Shown: one piece after another, positions 50,006-60,663 of the stretch
Numbering within the stretch: position 1 is the first letter of the stretch
Layout: every line of letters starts with the position of its first letter
Assembly (NCBI GenBank): GCA_015039315.1
Contig: WIDE01000098.1
Span: 1-64,000, forward strand
Source of the DNA: Clavulina sp. PMI_390
Taxonomy: Eukaryota; Basidiomycota; Agaricomycetes; Cantharellales; Hydnaceae
Reading direction: 5' to 3'
Length of the DNA stretch: 64,000 bases
The notes under the pieces: generated by a model
Databases searched by the model: none
Told to the model about the DNA's origin: nothing
Seen by the model: the letters and a program-made list of their open reading frames with translations, nothing else
Translations under genes and position numbers: made by a program

Positions 50006-51314
50006 ATGCGTGGCTTCCCAGACTTTCTACGTTTGCCTCACTATCAAACCCAGCCACTGTCGCCTACATACAGTCTAGTGGGAATCATAGCGATTGTTTG
50101 TGGTATGGCTGGTGTAATCATAGGCACTGTGTTAGCAAAGGCATGTCGCCACCAGCCAGTTGACGTCTTGACCAGTAGTTCCAATTAACTTTGTCTTGCA
50201 GGGGCAGACCCTCGTCCCTAATACAACATATCTTTCGACCAACGAGCGATCGACTCCTGGGTATACATGCAATGCGACACTGATCTACCCTGGTTCGTTC
50301 TCGTCTCTCTGCCTGCCCCCTTAGTGATGAATGAAAACCCTGCGCACAGGGCAACTGTTTGGTGGTCAAAGATACAATACGACTTTCCGATACCAAGCCC
50401 TGTCTCAATTCGCATATGACAACTCGATGGTCAGTAACTGCACTGTTCCTCAACCGACAATCGTCGACGTTATTGGCCCGCCAATTGTCTACCCTCGAGT
50501 GACAGTGAATCAAACTGGTGCGTGAAGTTGTTGCGCGGGGGCTGCATGCACCAAAACCGACACCGTTATCGTAAAAGTTACATGCTCCTTTGACGGCCTT
50601 GGGCTGCAGCCGACATTTGCGGTCACTGAGCTGCTTTACTTTGGATATCCAAATCTCAATCCTAATTCGTCGGTCAACGTGGGAGCGCTGGTGAGTATTC
50701 TGAGCTGATTAGTTTGATACCTTTACGCATCGCTGCTCTAATGTGTGTCATGCCCTATCTAGGCTGTTGATCTGCTTAAATACCTGCATGACAATACCTC
50801 CGCGCATGACACCTATTTTCCATCATGCAGTGTCAACCCTCTTGGAGCAGCTGCCTATCGCCTCAACGAACAGATCGGAAGGCTATCAGCTTTCAACCCC
50901 AATTTTACTGGCTATTGTGATGCTTTCCTCGATGAAATGCCACCAGCAGTTGCGTTAGCTGCCGCAGTCCGAACGGCAATTCAAGAGGATCTCCAGTACA
51001 ACTTGCGCCAGCTCCCTGATCTCCTCTATCCATGTTCCCAGCGAATAGTTGGTCGGATACCGCTATGGAATCTATTATGGGACATCCTCACGACGATGTC
51101 TGCGTTCCTTGGCCCATTGTTCACCATCATCGTTCTCGTTCTCAATTACCTGGAAAAGAGAGCTGTTGGTCCTGACCCTCGGGCCCGACCTACGTCAGAG
51201 ATACGCCTCCAGCACTTTGAATTTTCATCGACAACTAACCTGATGGAGCCAGGGAGTGCGATCAGCGAACGTGGAAACACCCAGCTTTTCTCTCGACAAT
51301 CAAAGCCGCAGTAG
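50006..51314 (+). CDS. TM2-E: two-membrane-segment protein of an unrecognised family
   Basis: Five exons: 50006-50140, 50202-50292, 50350-50517, 50578-50690, 50763-51314; 1059 bases, 352 aa, each exon identical in length to TM2-C. Intron 1 starts with GC (AAG then GCATGT). N-terminus MRGFPDFLRLPHYQ, first membrane segment (LVGIIAIVCGMAGVIIGTVL), CNATLIYPG, NTTFRYQALSQFAY, IDVIGPP-type block (VDVIGPPIVYPRVTVNQTG), RQLPDLLYPCSQR, second membrane segment (LLWDILTTMSAFLGPLFTII) and a polar tail. Confidence 0.85.
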
Positions 51315-53029
51315 AATGTTTCTCCCTAACGTTATCCACATATTCTACGCTTCAGTGTGTCTATTCTTCCCTTGCGTTGGGATGTGCAATGAAAGCCAGG
51401 ACGGCTATTATCTCTATTGGAGAACAAATTTATGTGTGCATAGTACGAGCACCTGGAGTTGCTTGCTGTTGTTAATTCTCGCTAACCCTATTCTCCTTTG
51501 CTATTTTGTGTCACCCCTCTTCCGCCTTACCCTGATCTGCTGAGCAGTCAGGAATCATATCTATAACAGCTACAACCGCGCCTTCTGTCCGAATAATGTT
51601 ACTCGACTCATTTATTTGCCCTTTGGAGCACGATATGCAAGAACTCATCCATACCCTTTATCACCATTCAAATCCACTTTCTAAAATCCGACCTCTTCCT
51701 GGCACTCATGAGACTCATCCCGTTGCCGACCTCATGAACCCACCTCAAGACGTTACCTGCGATATACTCACCACGAAGTTCCCTATCCATGATTCAGAGT
51801 TCGCCAATACCAAAAGTCTTCAAGCGGTGCTTTCTGAAACAAATTGAAGCCAAACATGACCTTTGGGCCATTTTGCCAGGTCTTGCTGATTCTGGCTTGA
51901 GGGATCAAATACAATACAGCGCGCCGTAATAGAGGCCAACTAGGTGAGAGGTCCTACCACAGCACCTGGCCTTTCAGCCCGAGTATCTGTGAGTTCCTTG
52001 AGCGATTCAGTGCTCTATACTACAATACTACAGACTGATGAATTCCTCCATCTCCCTTTCTCAATTGATGTTGGCATCAGGACGTGTTATCACGGCCCCA
52101 GCTTTTGGCTCCCCTCTCCAGCCTCTTCACGCGGTAACCAGCGCTCTGTTAATTAGAGCGTGCTAGCAGCTGCCGTGCCTTTCCGTAGCTCCGTCCTGGT
52201 ACCCTACAAGATCTCCACTCACTACCTAATTTCGGGAGGACACAGGCATGAGAATAATTTTGGTTTACTGTTGATTGAATGGCTTTGGCCATGACGTCGA
52301 GCCAAACAAGCATCCGGCTGTCATTCATTCTTTCTTCACGAAGATAGCGAATACAGAGCACTAGTGATAACACAGTCGTGTGTTATAACTTTTTTCGTCA
52401 AACAACAAAGAAGGCCAATAAAGACACATCTTACCATACCCACCCTATCCCCAAACATCGTCACCTCTATCACCGATAACCGCACGAAGATTCGCGTCCC
52501 CTACTGCAACAACGTAGCACAACAACCTCTCCACTGACGGTATGTCTGACACAACACCGTCCGCCCGCCTTGATTGCCCATGTTGACAAGTGTCCCCACG
52601 TCAGATCTCAATGTGACGGCGTCTTAATTTCCCATCCACTGGTTCAGAATTATATTGGGATCAAGACACCGAATAATACGGCGTGAGACGAAGCTGTGGA
52701 GAGTGAGAGCTGCAGTGTCAAGACTAGCTTTGGCAATGTCACTGGCGTCGCGATGTCAAGTTTTCGTTCACTCTCACTGGATGGATGTTTTCTTCTGCTT
52801 AGTTTCTCGAATGCCGGATCGCCCATAAAGAAGGCCCATATTAATGAAATGAGGCTGAGAGCTTGAAATAGTCAGCCCAAGATCAACGTGAGTGCGGCGC
52901 CTGCAACTTGCAGCTCCTGGCCTGAGATAGTTCAACCTTTTGGCATCCTTGTTCCGACTATAAGACCGACTATAGTTAGTGCACGCCCGAACAACCTCCT
53001 TTTCCCCCCAGCGTCCTTACTTTTGCACA
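51315..53029. other. Intergenic between TM2-E and the GMC oxidoreductase
   Basis: About 1.7 kb with no recognisable gene. The last few hundred bases are the 5' region of the GMC gene; a CTATAAGACC stretch at about 52959 lies ~70 bases before its start codon and may act as a TATA element. Confidence 0.5.
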
Positions 53030-56000
53030 ATGCCGAGACGGGTATTTGCCACTATCACTTCCTTATTCCTTCTCTCTTCGATCTCTCCGGCCAATGGAGC
53101 CATATACAATGACCCCAGCGCCGTTACTAACACAACCTATGATTTCATTGTTGTCGGTGCTGGGGCTACCGGCCCAATTCTAGCCCATCGACTGGCCGAA
53201 ATCGTCGGGTGGAAGGTACTCCTTGTTGAAGCCGGTGACGAGTATGCTTCGATATTATTGGCTTTGATACCACTGTCGTTGACCAAGATTAATTGCATTC
53301 CAGCGACCGAAACTACCCTGATATCAATATCCCAGTAAGTCTGCTCCAGTCCTCTGCGCACGCCGAACAGACAGCTCACTTAGTTCCGATCTCTATGATG
53401 CCGCCTTTCCGTTAGGCCAAAGCCCCACGCCTACCATTCCAGCCTTTCGGTTCTGTGTATCTATATGAGCCCAGCCCTGGTGTTAATGGGCGTCCTGTGC
53501 CCATTGTAAGCACTGAAGCTACACCTCTCAGCATGTGACTCATGAATACACATCAATAGCTTCGTGGAAGAACTCTTGGAGGATCCACGGCATTGAACCT
53601 CCATGTGCGTGGTCTCTTACATCGAAGCTTTTTCAACACACTAACCCTGTTTATAGATGCAAAATAAAGGGAGCTCCGAATTCTGGGACCAGTTTGCTGG
53701 GTATATGGAGGATAGTTCTTGTTAGTGGAGTTCGCCCCATATCGATCACTTATCTGGTGACGCTCAATATGCTCTCCTTTTCACAGGGTCCTATGAATCG
53801 ATGGCAGATACCCATCTGAAAAAATTCGAGAATTGGGTTGCTCCCCTGGTATGTATCTCTTGCGGGCGGATTACAGCCTTTTATTCAATCTTTCCCATCA
53901 TTAGACATTTAGCGATGAAGGAAAATACACGCCATCCGCCCATGGAACATCAGGCCCCATCAACATCACGCTCGGAAACTGGAAATATGGAATCGCCGAA
54001 GCCCTCGGCGCGCCTGATAATGGTATTCCTGGCTTTGAGTTCAACAAAGACCCGAATGCTGGCGACATGCTTGGACTCTCTTGGGTTCAGTCGAGTGTCG
54101 GGGTAAGGTTCACCTCGCCTTCTTGTATCACCTGTTCTTATTGCCCCTTCCAACTCAGAATGGTGCGCGGAGCAACCCAACAACAGGTTATCTTCACCAC
54201 CAAAACTTCGCTACCTCGCGTGACAACTTCGATGTGCTCGTCCTTTCCACGGTGACTAGAGTGAACCTCGCAAAAACGTCTACCGGTGGCCAAGTCGCAG
54301 AAAGTATCGACGTCGTGCAGACAAACGAAGAGAGTGGGTAGTCAATCGCTTCTCGGTCGTTCGCGAATAGAAGCTCAATGAATTTGCTTATTTAGACTCT
54401 GCAACATTTACTATCCGTGCTAACCGAGAAGTTATTCTCTCCGCTGGGTCGCTCAATTCACCTCAAATCCTCATGCTTTCTGGCATCGGCATCCCCGATG
54501 TTCTTGCTAAACTCGATATACCTACGATTGTGGAGAACAATTTTGTAGGACAGAATCTAATGGTGAGGAATAATTTTCTGGTTGCGAATCAGCGCACAGG
54601 TTCATAAGTTTGCGAACTTCAGGACCACATTTTCGTTCTCACCTACTGGGAATTCGATTCTACTACCTCTTCCTTCGATGATCTGTACCGGGAGCCGGGG
54701 CGAGAAGATGCAGCTACCGCGGAGTGGTACCAGAATGATCACACTGGTGAGTTCTACGTGATCAAAATGCACTTGACAGTGTAACTAAACGTCATTACTA
54801 CAAAGGACGAGTAAGTGCCGTTCTCAGCAGTTCATACTCTGCAGATAGCTCCGAAAAATCTAATTGGTTACTCGAAAGATGGCACATGCAATCACTTCAA
54901 TATGGTCATGGCATCGTAAGTACAGCTCGTCTTATCTCATCTCCTAGCAAAAAAACCTAACAGCAAATCAATAGGGCTTCAGGAGAACGACCCAATATGG
55001 AAAGATTTCCAGGATCCATCCCGTCCGTCCGCTTCTTTTTTCTCGAGCCCGCTATAGGTAATAACGTTCACCCTGCTCTTAGCCGGTGGCAAGAGTCCTC
55101 ATTGGGAAGGACTTCATGGTAAGTCATGGACAGCGACGCATCACTAGTCGGCCTTTCCTCAGCTCACATTATTACGTAGCGGATGGATTTTTCCCAGGAG
55201 TGAGCTGTTGATTCACTAGTGAAATTAATACGCCTCACTAATTGTTTCGTTAGCCACTTCCAGTTCCTATTCCTGAACCAGGCAGGCATGTTCAGACAAC
55301 AAGCTTTTCTCTGATCTCTCCCTTTTCTCGTATGCTTCATTCTACCTATCAATATATCTCTCCCTGGTGGTATATCTCACAGTGCTTTATCAGGTGGAAA
55401 TGTCACGCTGAAATCCGCATCTGCCCTCGACCCACCCGTACTCCACGCCAGTTCGTATCTCCTCTAGTGTAATTGGTGCATGGCCCTCACCACCTTATCT
55501 ATTCCTCACAGACTTCCTCGGCAATGACCTGGATAAGGCAATAATGCGAGAGGCTTATAAGAAGATTGTGAAATTTATGACGGAAGCCCCTGCTCTCAAG
55601 GCCATCCACACGAAAGCGTACGGCTTAGAGCACCCTCTTCAGGATAGCAATGGAGATTATAATGACGATGAGGTCGACCAGTTTATAGCTGATAATGTGT
55701 AAGTCTTCCCCACTCCGCCGCCTTGTGGCTCCTCACTCACTCAATTTCCGACCACGTATGGTAGAGTGTCAATGTGGCACCCTTCAAGCAGCTGCTCTGT
55801 TGGGACCTGTCTAGATACTAAATTCATTGTCAAGGGGGTACAAAATCTCAGGGTTATTGATGCGTCCACTTTCGTGAGTGTCGCGTCACGCCATCAACAG
55901 TCTCAAACCTTGTTGCTCATAAACGTTATCCACCTGTCTAGCCCACAAGCCCTGCCGGCCACCCAATGTCGATGCTAGTGAGTTCTTCATCCAACAAAAA

Positions 56001-56130
56001 AAATAGTAGAGTTGATCTTACCCTCGATATCCCACAGTACGCTCTCGCGGAGAAGGCTGCTGATCTCATTAAGGAGCAGTATCAGTATGGGGCTGAAGAC
56101 TTGACCTCTCAGAGCCCGTGGATGTTGTAA
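53030..56130 (+). CDS. Secreted GMC oxidoreductase (aryl-alcohol oxidase-like)
   Basis: A flavoenzyme of the glucose-methanol-choline family split by many short introns. It opens with a secretion signal ([20 protein letters not shown], then ANG), followed by the FAD-binding motif [19 protein letters not shown] and VLLVEAGDE. Then come [10 protein letters not shown] (GMC signature 1), [15 protein letters not shown] (signature 2), [10 protein letters not shown], a C-terminal [11 protein letters not shown] with the catalytic His, and [18 protein letters not shown] with the second catalytic-site His, ending at TAA 56128-56130. Members of this group make hydrogen peroxide from aryl or aliphatic alcohols for extracellular oxidation. 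Small exons between ~54750 and 54960 are uncertain, so I cannot exclude a lesion there. Confidence 0.85.
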
Positions 56131-57053
56131 TCTGAATTCGCTCAGATGGTGCGGAGAAGTGCAACGATGGAAGGAAACAGGCAGAACACCTTACTATAGT
56201 ATCTAAGTTGATATGTCATCCCGTCAGCCTCAGGGCTCAGGTGCCAGTGGGCAGCCATCGCAAGATCTGAGATGCTAACTAACAACTCTGCAATATTTCT
56301 CGATCATATTTCGCTCGCTGTTCCCACATGGAGATCATCTTTCCGATCAACTTCAAGATTAAATGTACCATACGAACCGGCAGCTGGCTAATTGGATATC
56401 GTCGCTTTTCGCTAGCCGATTGTTCTTTATGATATACCTGTGCTAGCAAAAACTGCAAGTGTCAGAATAATAATAGCGATGGAGAGATGGACAAGCGTGA
56501 GAACCGCCGAGCTGACTCATGCATGACTGCGAACAAGACAGTACATGTAGGGGTGGAGTCTCACAGTCTCTGGTACCTTCTTTACTACTCGCTATTCTCC
56601 CACTTTTTTGAAGCCCTGTCTTGCGGTATTCGGGCTCGAGAAAGCGTTACCATGGCTTCGCTGGTAATAAAGTGTTCGGTAAACTGATAATTGTGTTCTG
56701 TATTTCTGCCCTCCAAACAAGGTCTACTCCAATTGAACGCAAGAATCTGCAACAGCACTACAAGCTAGAAGCTCAGTGAATTTCAAGGTGCTTTAGGTGC
56801 TTTAGATGCTTCAGATAGACCAATTAGGAAGCTAGGGGGCCGCCCGCCACTGCCATGCAGGAATCGCCTGCCACAAAGCCATCACTATTTCCACAGGGCT
56901 GTGCTTGACTTAATTATGTCTGCATATTCTACTAGTCATGAGATGAAATTCTCAACCGCCTGGTTAAGGGTAGATCCCCCGCTCTTGAATCTACCCCCCC
57001 CCCCCCCCCCCCCCCCCCGCCCCCCAAGAACAAGCATAACGCATCCATCACTA
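56131..57053. other. Intergenic upstream of TM2-F
   Basis: About 920 bases without a recognisable gene; its last part holds the poly-C tract. Confidence 0.5.
56994..57025 (+). repeat. Poly-C tract
   Basis: Twenty-five consecutive C, one G, then six more C, ending 28 bases before the TM2-F start codon, so in its promoter or 5' leader. Such tracts are length-unstable and prone to sequencing error. Confidence 0.9.
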
Positions 57054-58366
57054 ATGGGGAGCTTCCGTAGACTCATGCGCTTGTCTTATGGTTCTCATCG
57101 CTCAGAACTATCAGTAACGTACAGTGTTGTGGGTATCGCTGCGGTCTTTTGTGGAATGGTAGGGGTTGTAATTGGGACTATTTTCACCAAAGTAGGTGTA
57201 TTTCGGAGCACTCATTAGGCACCTGTTCATTGGAGCTTGATTGCAACGCAGAGATGGACCTCGGGAGCTACTATAACCTATTTCGCAAGCGGTGATCGCT
57301 TTGAGCTTGGGTCCGACTGTAATGAGACTATCGTCACCTCTGGTTCGGCAGAGTATAAACCTGTAATCATGTATGGTGGACTAAAATATTTCTGCTCTCA
57401 AGGCTATCCGTTTGGTACTCCGAGGCATAACACGACATTCCAGTATCAATCACTGTCCTCTTTCGCATACAATGGCAAGGGCGTTCATGGATGTGTTCCA
57501 CTTGAAAAGATGACCATTGATATCACTGGCCCACCTATCGCCATCCCTCGCGTGACAGTGAATCAAAGTGGTATGTGCTAACACCCAGCCAATTCGCCAT
57601 ATCTATCTACTGAATGGCGAATTCTTCCAACCTCCTCAGTTGAATGTGCGCTAAATGGCACTGACCGAAATCATACTACGTTTTCGGTGACTCAACTTTT
57701 GGATTGGGGGCGAACTCCGTATGATGGAGGAGCTAATATTTATGCTCAGGCAAGCTATAGCTTAGAGCATCGCTCATCGAGCCACCACGAGCTGTTTGCT
57801 GATGAAGCCAACAGTGCACATCATTGCTTCATGCCATTGCCACAGGTACCGCTACATCGAATCTCAGCGAGATCTGCCCGGGGCAATCAGGCGATAAACC
57901 TATCGCAATCCGCATATCCGAGCACTCGAACGGTACTTTTGATTTATACTCGTCGAACTCGTTGACCGCTCTATGTGGCAACGTACCTCTTAGTTTGCTA
58001 CCTGAAGGAATTAGTTTGATCGCCGCAATTACTGCGGCAATCAAGGAGGATTTTATCACGTTGCGCTGGCTTCCCGACCTCGTTTACCCGTGTTCGCAGC
58101 GATTAGCGCAACCAGTAATGTGGAAGACCCTGATCTGGGACGTCTTGACGAGTGCCTTTGCTTTCTTCAGCCCGATGTTCGCTGTCGTGCTGCTTACGCT
58201 CCGCCAAATTGAGGGAAGGTTCATAGCAGCTAGTGTTGATACTCAAATAGACACAATGCTAGTGCTTCCTACGCAGGGTGTACGGCCATCCCCACCCGCT
58301 TGTGCGAGCGGGCCAATCTTTATGAATTCGGCTACTTCGGATGCTACATCAATTTTGGTTCAGTAA
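57054..58366 (+). CDS. TM2-F: two-membrane-segment protein of an unrecognised family
   Basis: Five exons: 57054-57191, 57252-57342, 57403-57570, 57640-57749, 57815-58366; 1059 bases, 352 aa. Intron 4 begins with GC (CAG then GCAAGC). N-terminus MGSFRRLMRLSYGS, first membrane segment (YSVVGIAAVFCGMVGVVIGT), a CNETIV block in place of CNxTLIYP, NTTFQYQSLSSFAY, IDITGPPIAIPRVTVNQSG, LPDLVYPCSQR, second membrane segment (WDVLTSAFAFFSPMFAVVLL) and a tail. It is more divergent than C and E yet keeps the 91/168/552-base exons, so selection has preserved it. Confidence 0.83.
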
Positions 58367-59377
58367 TTCCCTCAAACTGTCAAAAACTCGGGCATTCTCC
58401 CTCCATCATGCTGTCTTCTTCAGATCGCTTGTTCTTTGATGAAGCACTTGTATTGGCTTCACCTTCTTTTGATAAATGTATCCCGCTCCGTCTCCTCCTC
58501 TGCATCCGTTGTCCCAATCAAGTACGGTAAATACTACACTTAACAGATCTTTCAGCCAACTTGGTGGAGCGATAAATTGTTCCAAGATATGCTGCTGGCC
58601 GATGTATTGTTATCCATTTGAGCTCACTTAGTGGATCAATCTTCTCAAGAATCGAATGGAAGATCGAAATGCAGTGCTAGCCTTTTCCTCCAGTTTACCC
58701 GATCCCGATCTCTCGAGCATGCTTCCAGCACAAAAGCCTCTTAACCTAGACCATCCTTTGATCAATTCAAACAAAAGTAGGCTATATACCTTCTATCTAT
58801 GGCGATCATCCGAAAATGACAAGGCTAGTCGCCGGGTCGCCAAGGCGAGGTTGGAGGGGGCGAACCGCTGGAACTGAGTTTCCTGCCCGCATTACCACCA
58901 GGACTAGATTCAACGTGCTAGCCCCTAACAGTACAGCAAGCTCAGATATTTCGATGGTCGCTATCTGTCCCTATGACGCTTCCCATTCCACAATATTGCA
59001 CCTTAACATCCGTTCATATTCAGACGTCTTCACAGCGAGTGCATCTAGCGCTTTAGGCGTCCCGATTTACGAGCTACCGCTATAGCTACCCCAAGAGACG
59101 AGACCAGAGATGTTTAAACAGAAATATCTCCCCTTGTGCTACCGCCATGAGAAGGGCAAGCCGCCGCGATTGGTGGACTCAAACGGGGGATCACTGACAG
59201 CTACCAAACGATCTTCGAAAATTTATTGCTGTGCCGGAGGATATACAGTGAGCTTCCGCAGCTACATGCCTCAAGGATAAGGCGAGGTGGAAGCCTCATC
59301 GCCTCTTCGCCTCCTTATTATCTCGGAGACCTACGCTTCGTTAACTCTGCTCACGACAGTGTTCGTCCTGCCGAGTT
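58367..59377. other. Intergenic between TM2-F and TM2-G
   Basis: About 1 kb with no recognisable gene or repeat. Confidence 0.5.
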
Positions 59378-60663
59378 ATGCGAGGTCTCCCGAGATTTCT
59401 GCGCTTATCCTACAATGTAACCCGAGAGTTGCCCCCGAGGTATAGTTTTATGGGTATTATGGGAGTCTTATGTGGGATGGCCGGCGTGGTTGTCGGGACT
59501 ATCTTGACAAAGGCACGGTTTTTCACCAAACTCATGGCCACATGCTTTTGAGAGTGACAAGTAAATTCAGTCAAGGGTTCCGGCCTCCAACGTCACTTAT
59601 GTCTCCACTGATGACCTGCTGAGGCCTGGTTATTCTTGCCAGGATAGTATTGTGTACCCAGGTTCGTACTCCAGGGCTGGTTATGGCTTGGAGAAATTAT
59701 TCTCGAACCGTCTCAATTCTCTGCAGGTCAACTTTTTGGCTCTCCAAGACATAACACGACATTTCAGTACCAGTCGCTCTCACAGTTTGGGTACAGTAAT
59801 CAGCAGATTACTAATTGTTCCGCGCCTGAACCACCGTATCTTGACGTGATCGGCCCACCTATGGCGTACCCCCGTATCGTGGTCAATCAAACTGGTTAGT
59901 GCGATAGGAAAAAGACCAAGATATTAAATTTGGCTGAGAGAAACCACACACTTAATCTGTCCAAGTTGCATGCTCGATCACAAATATGAGTCTACCTGTA
60001 AATTTTGCCGTGACACAGCTGTTGGCGACGGCTTATTATATTAATGGTCTCGTGCGTCCTTTATAATATTACTTTGGCTGCAGTGTATGTCATCTCACTC
60101 CCCTTGGGCCGCACTATTAGATCATAACCTTCCTCCTTGACCTCGCTAATAAGGCCACCTTCGACTACACGAAACAGTGCTCTCTGGTACCGACAGCTTT
60201 CCGAATGAATGGAGACACTCGCCAGATCGTACTCTTTGATAACGGACCTAATGTCTCCTTTTGTCTTTTTCCGCTGGATGATTTCCCTGAAGCAAGGGGT
60301 TTATTAATCGCCTTGCAGGATGAAATGTTGAATGATTTTGAAAGAAAGCTTGGAACACTTCCCGATCTTCTCTATCCCTGCTCACAGGACATTACCCAGC
60401 TAATTCCATTTTGGAATCTCGCCTGGGATATATTAACAAGCATGTCCGCTTTCTTTGGCCCTATTTTGGCTGCCGTAGTCTTTGCCCTCCGTTATGTGGA
60501 AATGAGGGCCGGACAATCTCATGAATCACCAAGTCTCACGATAACGCCGATGATGCCTCTGGAGCCATTGCCTTTGCCTCCAGCGATGAGCCCTACCGAA
60601 TTGACTCCTGCGGCAGCGGCACCGGACGAGGAGGCGCAGCTATTGGCGCAGCAATTCCCATGA
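59378..60663 (+). CDS. TM2-G: two-membrane-segment protein of an unrecognised family
   Basis: Five exons: 59378-59512, 59571-59661, 59727-59894, 59966-60051, 60121-60663; 1023 bases, 340 aa. The start MRGLPRFLRLSYNV was chosen by homology; it gives the 135-base exon 1. Intron 1 has a GC donor (AAG then GCACGG). First membrane segment (FMGIMGVLCGMAGVVVGTIL), C-x-DSIVYPG, NTTFQYQSLSQFGY, LDVIGPPMAYPRIVVNQTG, LPDLLYPCSQD, second membrane segment (AWDILTSMSAFFGPILAAVV) and a tail rich in Pro, Ala and Glu. Exon 4 is the shortest in the family (86 bases), so the membrane-proximal part of the ectodomain is smaller. Confidence 0.83.
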
